This document shows positions 38,601-47,700 of a DNA stretch of 64,000 nucleotides, one piece after another. The position numbers and the translations under genes are program-made. A model generated the notes under the pieces. That model saw nothing but the letters and a program-made list of their open reading frames with translations. It searched no databases and was not told the origin of the DNA. The DNA is from Janibacter alkaliphilus (GTDB lineage Bacteria; Actinomycetota; Actinomycetes; Actinomycetales; Dermatophilaceae), in the NCBI RefSeq assembly GCF_013408565.1, contig NZ_JACBZX010000001.1, forward strand, positions 1,984,001-2,048,000. The letters are read 5' to 3'. Each line of letters starts with the position of its first letter. Position 1 is the first letter of the stretch.

Positions 38601-40410
38601 CCGGCACGTCTTCGTCGACCCGGACCCGGACGCGGCCACCTCCTTCGCCGAGCGGCAGCGGCTCTTCGGGCTGGAGCGCAGCACCTGGGAGGACTACGAC
38701 GCCTCGCTGATCTCCGCCGGCGGCGGGGTGTGGTCGCGCAGCCTCAAGCGGATCGAGATCAGCCCGCAGATGCGGGCCGCGCTCGGCCTGGCCGAGGAGG
38801 TCACCGAGCTGACCCCCAGCGAGCTCATCCACGAGATCCTGCAGGCGCCGGTGGACCTGCTGTGGTTCGGCGGCATCGGCACCTACGTGCGCTCGGCCGG
38901 GGAGAGCGACTCCGAGGTCGGCGACCGGGCCAACGACGCCGTGCGCGTCCAGGGATCCCAGCTGCGGGCGAAGGTGGTCGGCGAGGGCGGCAACCTCGGC
39001 GTCACCCAGCCCGGGCGGATCGAGGCCGCCGAGGCCGGCGTGCGGATCAACACCGACGCCATCGACAACTCGGCCGGGGTGGACACCTCCGACCACGAGG
39101 TGAACATCAAGATCCTGCTCGGGCAGGCCAAGGCCGACGGGGCCCTGGACGAGCCGGGCCGGGTGGAGCTGCTGGAGTCGATGACCGAGGAGGTCGCCGA
39201 CCAGGTGCTGCGGGACAACTACGAGCAGAACGTGCTGCTCGGCAACGCCCGCGCCCAGCAGGGCTCGATGCTCGGCGTGCACACCCGATTCATGCACTCC
39301 CTCGAGGAGCGCGGGCTGCTCGAGCGCGAGCTGGAGGACCTGCCCAGCGACGCCGAGCTCGCCGAACGGGTCAAGGACGGGCGCGGGCTGAGCTCGCCGG
39401 AGCTGGCGGTGCTGCTGGCCTACGCCAAGATCGCCCTCTCCGGGGAGCTGCTCGACTCCGACCTGCCCGACGACCCGGCGACCGCGCAGCACCTGAGCGG
39501 CTACTTCCCGCAGCCGGTGCGCGAGCGCTTCGGCGGCGACATCGAGGCGCACCCGCTGCGCCGGGAGATCATCGCCACCTCGATCGCCAACGACCTGGTC
39601 AACCGCGGCGGCATCACCTTCGTCTACCGGGCCACCGAGGAGACCGCGGCCCGCCCGGCCGAGGTGACCCGGGCCTACCTGGTGGCCCGGGAGATCTTCG
39701 GGCTGAGCGAGTACGTCGCCCAGGTCGAGGCGCTGGACACTCAGGTACCGACCGAGCTGCAGACCCACCTCTACCTGGAGTTCCGCCGGCTGCTGGACCG
39801 GGCCTGCCGCTGGTTCCTCGCGGCGCGACCGGGGCGGCTGGACATCGCCGCCGAGATCGAGCGGCTCGGGCCGGCGGTCCGGGTGCTCGCCCCACGGCTG
39901 CCCGAGATGCTCTGCGGCGACGAGGCCGAGCGGCTCTCCGAGGACGTCGCCGAGCTGGTCGACGCGGGCGTGCCGAGCGAGCTCGCCCGCTGGAGCTGCG
40001 CCCTGCTCGACCTCTACTCGGTGCTGGACATCACCGACCTGGCCCACGAGACCGGGGAGGACCCGATGGAGGTGGCCCGGGTCTACTACACGGTCTCCGA
40101 GGCCTTCGGGGTCGATGCGCTGCTCAACGCGGTCTCCTCGCTGCCGCGGGAGGAGCTCTGGGACGGGATGGCCCGCGGGGCGCTGCGCGAGGACCTCTAC
40201 GCCACCCTGGAGTCGCTGACCAGCTCGGTGCTGGCGCACAGCCCGGACGCCGGCGGGGACGCCCAGGACCGGCTGCAGCGGTGGAGCGCCGACCACGAGG
40301 AGTCGGTCGGGCGCGCCACGACGGCGATCGCCAGCATCCGACGGCTGGACACCCAGAGCATCGCCTCGCTGTCGGTGGCGCTGCGCACCCTGCGCTCGGT
40401 GACCCGCTGA
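35611..40410 (+). CDS. gdhB: NAD-specific glutamate dehydrogenase, large (about 180-kDa) type
   Basis: 1599 residues, matching the L_180 class of actinobacteria. N-terminal ACT-like regulatory regions are followed by the catalytic core, with RFGAVARGGLRWSDRRDDFR and then KAQLVKNVVIVPTGSKGGF, the glutamate-site lysines. The Rossmann part has GIGDMSGDVFGNGML, then GEGGNLGVTQPGR and NTDAIDNSAGVDTSDHEVN. It deaminates glutamate to 2-oxoglutarate and ammonium with NAD. ATG 35611 chosen by its ribosome-binding site. Confidence 0.93.
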   Translation: MAQPPAETARDDEGAATAASGEPDPAFVARYTRHVADDLLADTGAESLAAMARVHREMARSRPDGQTLVAVDDGVLHIVTDDRPFLVDSVLGALAHDGVDVGLMLHPRFVVRRDEHGTLTQILDEEPEAGQGESWIRIAVDPAVDPEQLRQRVVGVLADVRAAVDDWQPMRRSIIELADRLPEDTRIGTADERDAAASFLRWLAEDHLTFLGCRDHVVEIGPEGPTVRALPGTGMGVLRDDDAAEAITPLALGEEHRQEVEHPVTVGKSEQVLAVHRVTHPDLVAVRYHDAGRLIERRYAGQFSSTAYTSSVLTIPLVADKVRAILDEGGWSTRSHSGAIVMRLLETFPRDELFQAPLDHLRHVVTRILQLANQLRTAVFLRRDPGGRFVTALVYLPRERYTTSVRRQVEHLLRGATGADRVTFTAHVSDEPLARLYYVLRSSDGAVTMPDAAAEERLDDDIADAARTWEDRLHRTAARLVGDTEARRLVLPWRGGFPVDYEEDFDAAQTLADLKNLARLGDGPDEERFACALYDPRRGHGGGDDPAVRRFKLFSIDTPTLTDVMPVFRDLGVDVIDEEPYLLRRTDGVEVGIYDFSLRVDDPGLWEQYSHEQLRELVESTLTAVWRGQAESDGLNALVIRAGLSWREVALVRALVAYLRQTGVTWGTRSLISALVENHGIARDLVALFEARFDPETGGTGPARATAEQEVLDRIEAALEEVASLDHDRILRALVGLVQAVIRTSYFVRDAQGRPLPRMSFKLLPERVPDLRKPHPAFEIWVHSPQVEGVHLRFGAVARGGLRWSDRRDDFRTEILGLVKAQLVKNVVIVPTGSKGGFYAKQLPDPAEGREAYQDAGRAAYRSFISGLLDITDNRVEGQVVPPAQVVRHDGDDPYLVVAADKGTATFSDLANEVSQEYGFWLDDAFASGGSIGYDHKAMGITARGAWESVRRHFREMGHDTQTEDFTVAGIGDMSGDVFGNGMLLSEHIRLVAAFDHRHVFVDPDPDAATSFAERQRLFGLERSTWEDYDASLISAGGGVWSRSLKRIEISPQMRAALGLAEEVTELTPSELIHEILQAPVDLLWFGGIGTYVRSAGESDSEVGDRANDAVRVQGSQLRAKVVGEGGNLGVTQPGRIEAAEAGVRINTDAIDNSAGVDTSDHEVNIKILLGQAKADGALDEPGRVELLESMTEEVADQVLRDNYEQNVLLGNARAQQGSMLGVHTRFMHSLEERGLLERELEDLPSDAELAERVKDGRGLSSPELAVLLAYAKIALSGELLDSDLPDDPATAQHLSGYFPQPVRERFGGDIEAHPLRREIIATSIANDLVNRGGITFVYRATEETAARPAEVTRAYLVAREIFGLSEYVAQVEALDTQVPTELQTHLYLEFRRLLDRACRWFLAARPGRLDIAAEIERLGPAVRVLAPRLPEMLCGDEAERLSEDVAELVDAGVPSELARWSCALLDLYSVLDITDLAHETGEDPMEVARVYYTVSEAFGVDALLNAVSSLPREELWDGMARGALREDLYATLESLTSSVLAHSPDAGGDAQDRLQRWSADHEESVGRATTAIASIRRLDTQSIASLSVALRTLRSVTR

Positions 40411-40429
40411 CCCGCTGACACCAGCCACC

Positions 40430-40435
40430 TAGGAT
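40430..40435 (+). promoter_or_regulatory. -10 element, probable leaderless promoter of pdtaS
   Basis: TAGGAT is followed by 6 nt and the GTG start at 40442, 20 bp after the gdhB stop. Confidence 0.5.
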
Positions 40436-40441
40436 CGAGCT

Positions 40442-41929
40442 GTGCCCAGCCTCGCCGAGATCCTCCGCACCGTCCCCGACCTCGAGCCCGCCGAGGTGGA
40501 GTGGCTGCACCTGCTCGTCGAGGACTGGCAGCTGCTGGCCGACCTCGCCTTCAGCGATCTCGTGCTGTGGCTGCCCGACGGCGCCGGCGGCTGGGTGGTC
40601 GGGGCGCACGCCCGGCCGATGACCGGGCCGATGGTCTTCGTCGAGGACCTCATCGGCTCGCGCCTGGAGAGCCCGGACCTGCGCTCGCTGGTGGACGAGG
40701 CGGTGGCCGGCTCGGCCCCCACCAGCCCCCGCCGGCACGCCCGGGAGATGCAGGACACCCTGCTGGAGCGGGCGGTGCCGGTGCGCCGGTCGGGCCGGAC
40801 GCTCGCTGTGCTCAGCTGCCACACCAGCCTCGGGCAGGCCCGCCGCCGCAGCCGCCTGGAGGAGTGCTACGCGGCCATCGCCGACGACCTCCTGGCGATG
40901 ATCGCCGCCGGCGACTGGCCGCACCTCGGCGCCCCCACCGGGATGCGCCGCGGCGCCCCGCGGGTGGGCGACGGGGTGATCCGCCTCGACGAGCGCGGGG
41001 CGGTGCGCTACGCCAGCCCGAACGCGGTGAGCGCGATCCGGCGCCTGGGCCACCAGGGCCCGGTGGAGGGGGAGGTGCTGGCCCAGGTGATCAGCGGCCT
41101 GCCGCGGCACGAGGGCTACGTCGACGAGGGGCTGGCGCTGGTGACGATGGGCCGGGCAGCCTGGCGGGCGGACGTCACCGCCGGCGGCGGCTCGGCGTCG
41201 CTGCGGGCGATCCCGCTGCTGACCCGGGGGCGCCGGGTCGGCGCGATCGTGCTGCTGCGGGACATCTCCGAGCTGCGTCGCCGCGAGCACGAGCTGATCA
41301 GCAAGGACCAGACCATCCGGGAGATCCACCACCGGGTGAAGAACAACCTGCAGACCGTGGCCGCGCTGCTGCGGCTGCAGTCCCGCCGCCTCGGGCCCGG
41401 CCCCGGGCAGGACGCGCTGGTCGAGTCGGTGCGCCGGGTCGGGGTGATCGCCCTGGTCTACGAGACGCTGAGCACCGGCTTCTCCGAGACCGTGGAGTTC
41501 GACGAGGTCGCCGCCCGCGGCGGGCGGGCGATCGTCGACGTGGCCACCACCACCGGCCAGGTGCACCTGTCGCTGACCGGGTCCTTCGGCCAGGTGCGGC
41601 CCGAGCACGCCACCTCGCTGGCGCTGATCCTCTCCGAGGTGCTGCAGAACGCCATCGAGCACGGGGTGCCCGGCGGCGGCGAGATCCGCGTGGACGCCCG
41701 GCGCAGCATCGAGCAGGGGCAGGACATCCTGCGGGTCTCGGTCGAGGACGACGGGGCCGGGCTGCCGCAGGGCTTCCGGCCGAGCCGGGCCGGGCTGGGC
41801 ACCCGGATCGTCACCTCGATGGTCCAGGACCTCGGCGGGGAGATCCGCTGGGAGGACGGCGAAGGGGGCGGCACCCGGGTGCGCTTCAGCGCCCGGCTGG
41901 CGGCGCCGGCCGACGCCGCGCGGTCATGA
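40442..41929 (+). CDS. pdtaS: Sensor histidine kinase, PdtaS type
   Basis: 495 residues, cytoplasmic (no membrane segment). Order: N-terminal GAF-like domain (about 1-160), PAS-like domain (about 175-285), HisKA_2 helices with H296 in IREIHHRVKNNLQTV, and an HATPase domain with LSEVLQNAIEHG and DDGAGLP. The family phosphorylates the ANTAR-domain RNA-binding regulator PdtaR, which is not in this window. The neighbouring whiB1 is conserved with pdtaS in actinobacteria. Confidence 0.9.
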   Translation: MPSLAEILRTVPDLEPAEVEWLHLLVEDWQLLADLAFSDLVLWLPDGAGGWVVGAHARPMTGPMVFVEDLIGSRLESPDLRSLVDEAVAGSAPTSPRRHAREMQDTLLERAVPVRRSGRTLAVLSCHTSLGQARRRSRLEECYAAIADDLLAMIAAGDWPHLGAPTGMRRGAPRVGDGVIRLDERGAVRYASPNAVSAIRRLGHQGPVEGEVLAQVISGLPRHEGYVDEGLALVTMGRAAWRADVTAGGGSASLRAIPLLTRGRRVGAIVLLRDISELRRREHELISKDQTIREIHHRVKNNLQTVAALLRLQSRRLGPGPGQDALVESVRRVGVIALVYETLSTGFSETVEFDEVAARGGRAIVDVATTTGQVHLSLTGSFGQVRPEHATSLALILSEVLQNAIEHGVPGGGEIRVDARRSIEQGQDILRVSVEDDGAGLPQGFRPSRAGLGTRIVTSMVQDLGGEIRWEDGEGGGTRVRFSARLAAPADAARS

Positions 41930-41975
41930 GCCCGCGGTCGTGAGTCTGCGGACATGAGTGCGCGGACATGAGTCG
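41920..41975 (+). repeat. Four tandem copies of a 14-nt unit at the pdtaS 3' end
   Basis: Units at 41920, 41934, 41948 and 41962 follow GCGG(T/A)C(A/G)TGAG(C/T)NN. Units 3 and 4 share GCGGACATGAGT. The pdtaS stop codon (41927-41929) is inside the first unit. Confidence 0.7.
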
Positions 41976-42007
41976 GCGCCGCCCCGTCCGGTGACGGAGG
42001 CGGCGCC
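41975..42007. terminator. Terminator hairpin between pdtaS and whiB1
   Basis: GGCGCCGCC-CCGTC pairs with GACGGAGGCGGCGCC around a 4-nt loop with one bulged base. It lies between convergent genes. Confidence 0.65.
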
Positions 42008-42037
42008 CAGGGGGCAGCGTGCTGCCGGAGGTGGGCC

Positions 42038-42286
42038 TCAGCTGGCCCGGCGGGCCCGGGCGTTGCGCCGCTTGAGGGCGCGGCGCTCGTCCTCGGAGAG
42101 GCCGCCCCAGACGCCGGCGTCCTGGCCGGACTCCAGCGCCCACTTCAGGCAGGTGTCGACCACCTCGCAGCGGCGGCACACCTTCTTGGCCTCCTCGATC
42201 TGAGCGATCGCGGGGCCGGTGTTGCCGATCGGGAAGAACAGCTCAGGGTCCGCTTCGAGGCAGGCTGCGCGATCGCGCCAGTCCAT
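42038..42286 (-). CDS. whiB1: WhiB1-type iron-sulfur transcriptional regulator
   Basis: 82 residues, near full-length match in pattern to mycobacterial WhiB1. The four cluster ligands are C9, C37, C40 and C46, followed by the GVWGG turn and the basic DNA-binding tail ERRALKRRNARARRAS. WhiB1 binds a NO-sensitive [4Fe-4S] cluster and the housekeeping sigma factor. AAGGAG lies 11 nt before the ATG. The long upstream spacer (207 bp to the divergent gene) is typical of whiB1. Confidence 0.95.
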   Translation of the reverse strand: MDWRDRAACLEADPELFFPIGNTGPAIAQIEEAKKVCRRCEVVDTCLKWALESGQDAGVWGGLSEDERRALKRRNARARRAS

Positions 42287-42481
42287 GGGGGTGGTGCTCC
42301 TTGTCTCGAGGGGAGAGGGAAGATGACGATGATGGTGGCCTCGCTCTAACCGAGCAAGGGGAGTCGGGTCGAGGGGCCGGTCGACGTTGACGAGGCCAGC
42401 GGGCACGATCGCCCAGGATAGTCCTGAGAGTGCCAACGGGTCGAGACCTGAAGTTGTTCCCGTGCTCCGAGGGCGGTCACC

Positions 42482-42487
42482 TAGCAT
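42482..42487 (+). promoter_or_regulatory. -10 element, probable leaderless promoter of a membrane-protein gene
   Basis: TAGCAT is followed by 6 nt and the GTG at 42494. The rest of the whiB1 spacer (42287-42481) shows no clear gene. TATCCT on the minus strand near 42417-42422 may be the whiB1 -10. Confidence 0.45.
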
Positions 42488-42493
42488 GCTCGG

Positions 42494-42907
42494 GTGAGCC
42501 CCGCAGCCTCCTCCTCGACCGACCCGGCCCCCGTACCCCCGCAGGCATACACGGCGGCCGGGGTGTGCGGTTTCCAGGCGTTCCTGCTCTTCGGGGCGGC
42601 GGCCGTCTTCGTCATCGCGCTGGTCCGGGGCACCGCTGCCGAGCCCACCGAGGCGGTGATGACGCTGGTCGTCGCGCTCGTCTTCGCCACCCTGCTCGCG
42701 GTGATGGCCGTGCACTGGTGGCGCGGGTCGCGGTGGCCGCGCACCCCGACGATCGTGTGGAACATCCTCATGCTCCCCGCCGCCTTCACCCTGGCCAGCA
42801 GCAGCGGCCTCGGGGTGGGCATCCCCTTCGCCATCGTCGCCCTCGTCGGGCTGTCGGCCGCGTGGCAGACCCCGCCGCCGCAGCTGCCCGAGGACACGGC
42901 GCTGTGA
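42494..42907 (+). CDS. Small integral membrane protein of unknown function
   Basis: 137 residues with four hydrophobic segments (about 22-42, 52-73, 82-100 and 103-122) and a short Ser/Pro-rich start. No motif identifies a function. It is probably the conserved actinobacterial four-helix membrane type often annotated as hypothetical. It ends 13 bp before the amidase gene, so the two are probably cotranscribed. Confidence 0.65.
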   Translation: MSPAASSSTDPAPVPPQAYTAAGVCGFQAFLLFGAAAVFVIALVRGTAAEPTEAVMTLVVALVFATLLAVMAVHWWRGSRWPRTPTIVWNILMLPAAFTLASSSGLGVGIPFAIVALVGLSAAWQTPPPQLPEDTAL

Positions 42908-42920
42908 CCGGCGGCACCGG

Positions 42921-44636
42921 GTGCGCTCGCTGATGGACGTCGTCGAGGCGGGCATCGCCCGGCTGCGGGCCGCGCTGGAGGCCGGCGAGGTGACCGCCGA
43001 GGGGCTGCTCGACGCCTACCTCGCCCGGATCGCCGCCTACGACCAGGGCGGGATCCGGCTCAACGCGCTCGTCGTCCTCGACCCCGGCGCCCGGGACGCG
43101 GCCCGGGCGGCGGACGCCCGGCGGGCGGCGGGGGAGAGCCTCGGGCCGCTGGACGGCATCCCCTACACCGCCAAGGACAGCTACCTGGCGACCGGTCTGA
43201 CCTGCGCGGCTGGCTCGCCGGCCTTCGCCGAGCTCGTGGCGACGAGAGACGCCTTCGCGATCGAGCGGCTGCGGGCCGCCGGGGCGGTGCTCGTCGGGCT
43301 GACGAACATGCCGCCGATGGCGAACGGGGGGATGCAGCGCGGTGTCTACGGGCGGGCGGAGAGCCCGTACAGCGCCGACCACCTCACCGCCCCCTTCGCC
43401 TCCGGCTCCTCCAACGGCTCCGGGACCGCGACCGCGGCGAGCCTGGCCGCCTTCGGGCTGGCCGAGGAGACGTGGTCCTCGGGGCGGGGGCCGGCCAGCA
43501 ACAACGGGCTGTGCGCCTACACCCCCTCGCGCGGGGTGATCTCGGTGCGCGGCAACTGGCCGCTGGTGCCGAGCATGGACGTCGTCGTGCCGCACACCCG
43601 GACGATGGCCGACCTGCTGGAGGTGCTCGACGTCGTCGTCGCCGACGACCCGGACACCACCTGCGACCTGTGGCGGCTGCAGCCGTGGGTGCCGATCCCG
43701 GCGGCCTCGCAGGTGCGGCCGGCCTCGTACCCGGCGCTCGCCGAGCGGGGGAGCGGGGCGCTGGCCGGGGCGCGGCTGGGGCTGCCGGGGATGTACGCCG
43801 ATGCCGACCCGGAGGCGGGCACGGGGGAGGACCCCGGCATCGGCGGGCCGACCGGTCAGCCGATCGAGACCCGGCGCAGCGTGCTCGACCTGCTCGCCGC
43901 GATGCGCGCCGACCTCGAGGCGGCCGGGGCGGAGGTCGTCGACGTGGACCTGCCGGTGGTCAGCCGCTACGAGGGGGACCGGCCGGGGATGCCGACGATC
44001 GCCACCCGCGGGCTGGTGCCGCCGGAGTACCTCGAGGTGGAGATGTGGGAGCTGTCGATGTGGGGGTGGGACGGCTTCCTGCGGGCGAACGGGGACCCCG
44101 CCCTGGACCGGCTCGCCGACGTCGACGGGCCGCAGATCTTCCCGCCGCCGACCGGGGCGCTGCCGGACCGGTACGGATCACTGGACCTCGACGTCGCCGA
44201 GTACGTCACCCGCGCGCGTGAGCAGGGAGTGGTGCAGGACCCGACGACGCTGCCGCACCTGGAGGCCGGGCTGCGCGGGCTGGAGGAGACCCGGCGGGTC
44301 GACCTCGAGGAGTGGATGGACGAGCTCGGTCTGGATGCGCTGATCTTCCCGGCGGTGGCCGACGTGGGGCGTGCGGACGCCGACACGGACGAGGAGTCGG
44401 CGCGGCTGGCCTGGCGCAACGGGACGTGGGTGGCCAACGGCAACCTCGTGCCCCGGCACCTGGGCATCCCCACGGTCACCGTGCCGATGGGCGTCATGGC
44501 CGACATCGGGATGCCGGTCGGGCTGACCCTGGCCGGCCGCGCCTACGACGACACCGCCCTGCTCACCCTCGGCTGCGCGGTCGAGGCCACCCGCCCCCGC
44601 CGCCTCTCCCCGCCCCGCACCCCTCCGCTCCCCTGA
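42921..44636 (+). CDS. Amidase-signature family hydrolase
   Basis: 571 residues from GTG 42921 (ATG 42933 possible). The Ser-cisSer-Lys triad is recognisable as K85 in IPYTAKDSYLATG, S163 in ASGSSNGSGTATA and S187 in WSSGRGPASNNG. The last replaces the usual TDTGGSIRIP context, so it is a divergent subgroup. The family hydrolyses linear amides; the substrate is unknown. It is about 100 residues longer than GatA, with an extended C-terminal part. Confidence 0.8.
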   Translation: MRSLMDVVEAGIARLRAALEAGEVTAEGLLDAYLARIAAYDQGGIRLNALVVLDPGARDAARAADARRAAGESLGPLDGIPYTAKDSYLATGLTCAAGSPAFAELVATRDAFAIERLRAAGAVLVGLTNMPPMANGGMQRGVYGRAESPYSADHLTAPFASGSSNGSGTATAASLAAFGLAEETWSSGRGPASNNGLCAYTPSRGVISVRGNWPLVPSMDVVVPHTRTMADLLEVLDVVVADDPDTTCDLWRLQPWVPIPAASQVRPASYPALAERGSGALAGARLGLPGMYADADPEAGTGEDPGIGGPTGQPIETRRSVLDLLAAMRADLEAAGAEVVDVDLPVVSRYEGDRPGMPTIATRGLVPPEYLEVEMWELSMWGWDGFLRANGDPALDRLADVDGPQIFPPPTGALPDRYGSLDLDVAEYVTRAREQGVVQDPTTLPHLEAGLRGLEETRRVDLEEWMDELGLDALIFPAVADVGRADADTDEESARLAWRNGTWVANGNLVPRHLGIPTVTVPMGVMADIGMPVGLTLAGRAYDDTALLTLGCAVEATRPRRLSPPRTPPLP

Positions 44637-44651
44637 GCACGTCGCGTCACC

Positions 44652-44682
44652 GAGCTTTTATCGGGTTACCCGATAAAGGCTC
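44652..44682. terminator. AT-containing hairpin after the amidase gene
   Basis: GAGCTTTTATCGGG and CCCGATAAAGGCTC pair over 14 bp with one G.T and a 3-nt loop, between convergent genes. The AT-rich middle is unusual for this genome. The following 90 bases hold no supported gene. Confidence 0.55.
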
Positions 44683-44775
44683 CTTTGCGGGGGAAGGCTT
44701 CTCCGGGGAGCGAGAGGTTCTCTGCACGGAGGGCGCGCTGACGGATAGATGCTTGGCGACGTGGGGGCCTGCGGC

Positions 44776-47700
44776 TCAGGCGTCGGCCTGCACCAGCTGG
44801 ATCTCCTCCGCCCGCCCACCCCGTACGAGGTAGCCCCGGCCCGGGACGCGGTCCAGCGGCGGGACCCGCACCCCGAGCGCGTCGCCGTCGCGGCGCTCCG
44901 CCGGCTGCAGCAGCACCCCGCACCGACCGCGGCCGACGTCGGCGACGAGCCCGCGCAGCTGGCTGCTCGCCGACATGGTCGAGCTCGTCGCGACGACGAC
45001 GCCATGGTCCCGGTCGACCCGACGGGTGATCTCGCGCAGCACACCCTCGATGTCGATGCCCTCGAGCCGGTCGGCGTCGTCGACCACCACGGCGAGATCA
45101 GGATGCGCCTGACGAAGGGAGAGCAGCGTCTCGTGATCCTCGGCCGTCAGGTGCCGGTACGGCCCGTCGGGGACGGCGCCGGCGGCGACGAGCACCGTCG
45201 GGTGGCCCAGCCCGGCCAGCGCCGACGCGAGCCGGCATGCCGCCGTGCTGCGCCCCGACCGGCTCGGGCCCGCGACGAGGAAGCGTCGGGAGTCGTCGGC
45301 GGGCGACCAGGCCAGCGGCTCGGCCAGGGGTCCGCCGACACCCAGGACCAACCCTGCGCCGTCCTCGGGACACCCGTCATCATCAGGACGCTTGAGGCCT
45401 TCGTGGCGCCCGGGCTCACCGGCACGTCCGACGTCGGCAGGACGGACCAGGGTCGGCAGCGGTGCGACCACCCACGGCGCCTCGGCCACCCCTTCGGCGG
45501 CCGATAGATCGTCGACGATCCCCACCTGCGCGGCGTGGCCACCGGGCAGCGCCACACCGCGGCCGGGGACCGGCCGCTCGGGCAGCACCCCGGCCGGGAT
45601 CCCGGCCAGGGCCGCATCCCCGCGATCCGGCAGGTGCAGCGCCAGCCGGGTGCTGATGAGCGAGGTGATCCGCCCGCTGAGCAGCTCGCGGCCCCCGGTG
45701 ACGACCAGGCGCAGTCCCGCGCCGCCACCGTCACGCACCAGCGCCTCGATCTCCTGCCCCAGGTCTTCGAGGTCGCCGGGATCGCCCCGGGCCACGATCC
45801 GCGCCCACCCGTCGATCCCGAGCAGCAGGTGCGGCGGTCGCGCGGGGTCGTCCACCGGCCACGAGGCGAGGTCCGCGTGCCCGGCAGCACGTAGCCGCTC
45901 CTGGCGCTGGGCCACCTCGGCGCGCAGCCGGGTGAGCAACCTCCGCAGCGTCGGCCGGTCGGCCACGTCGATCACCGAACCCACCTGAGGCAGGTCAGCC
46001 AGACCCTGCAGCGCGGCCGACCCGTCACCGACCAGGTGCACCTGCGGTGCCTGATCACCGAGCCGGGACGTGGCCGCGACGATGCCCCGCAGCGCGGTGG
46101 TGCGACCGCTGCCGGGAGCGCCGACGACCATCCAGTGCCCGGAGCCGGGGGTCCATGCCAACGGTCGGCGGGTCTGCTCCTCGGGCACGTCCAGCAGCGC
46201 GAAGACCGCCCCAACGTCCTCTGGCAGTGCGCCGGCCTCGAGCCGCTCCGGCAACGGCGGTACCCAGGGACGGTGCGGCTCGGGCAGCCCCGCCTCCCGC
46301 GCCGCGGCACGCAGCGTCGGGACCAGCCGGTCGAGGTCGCTGGGCCCGACCACCGCGGCCGCGGGTGGCTCCGGCCACGGCCGCCCCACGTCGCGCACCA
46401 CGAGCGGAGGCCGGTCGCCGGTCTCGGCCCGCCCGCCGATCCGCGCCGTCTGCACCGCGACCGGGGGGCCGCTGCCCTGACCGACGAGCAGCCGTCCGGG
46501 CAGGTCGTCCGGGATCGCCGCAGCCTCCCCGCTGCCGAGCACGTCGTCGCTGTCGACCTTGTCCCGCACCCTCAGGCTCAGCCGGAGGTTGACATTAGCC
46601 CTGATGTCCGGGCCGACGATGCCGCCGGGCCGCTGGGTGGCCAGCACGAGATGCACCCCGAGGGAGCGGCCCACCGCGGCGATCCGGATGAGCCGCGCCA
46701 GCACGTCCGGCTGATGCTCGGCCAGCATCCGGAACTCGTCGATGACGATGAGCAGCCGGGGCAGCGCGGTGGCCCCGGTGTACCGCTCGAGGTCGGGCGC
46801 GCCGGCGGCGGCGAGCAGCCGCTCACGACGCAGCAGCTCCGCGTCCAGGCTGGTGAGGGCACGCTGCGCCTGGTGCGGCTCGAGGTCGGTGAGCACCCCG
46901 ACGGTGTGCGGCAGGTCGGCGCACGCGGCGAAGGCGGCCCCACCCTTGTAGTCCACGAGCACGAGGCTGACCTGCTCGGGGGAGCGGTGCACCGCCAGGC
47001 TGGCCACCCAGCTCTGCAGCAGCTCGGACTTGCCGGAGCCGGTGGTCCCGGCGAGCAGGGCGTGCGGTCCGTCGGTGACGAGGTCGAGGACCGCGGGGCC
47101 GTCGTGCCCGATCCCGATCGGCACCGCGAGCGAGCCAGGTCGCGACGCGGCCCACCTCCGGCGCACCTGCGCCGGGTCGAGCGGGTCGAGGTCGAGGAGG
47201 TCGAGCAGCCGCGCGCTGGCCGGCAGGTCCGCGCGCCCGGGTGCCGGGGTGGCGTCGCGAAGCGGCACCAGCGCGGCGCCGACCCGCTCCGCCCACCCGT
47301 GCGTGACGGTGTCCGGCGGCCAGGTCCGGGTCGTGGCGACCTCGCTGCCGGTCAGCCGGCCGCTCCCGTCGTCGGTGCGCACCAGGGCGCGGGTCTCGTG
47401 CGGCAGGTCTGAGGGAGCGTCGGCCGTGAGCAGCACGAGCACACCGTGCGACCCGCCGTCGGCGAGGACGTGCTGCAGCGCCGCGCTTGACCTCAGCCGC
47501 GCCGGCTCGTCGACGACGAGCAGGTGGATCGGGAGGTTCGCCGCGTCGTCGCGACGCTCGGCGGCCTCGCTGACCAGGCGAGCCAGCGCGGCCAGGACCG
47601 GCTCGGCCTCAGCGTGCCTGGCGCTGCGGGCCGAGGCGGGCACGTCCACCCGGGAGCGGACGTGCGGCACCTGCGCGAAGGGGGTCCACCAGCACCCCGG

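Noticed and set aside
34642..40428. 1928-residue minus-strand open frame covering the glutamate dehydrogenase region
   Set aside because: Only its last 174 residues (from GTG 35166) look like protein. The rest is the antisense shadow of gdhB.
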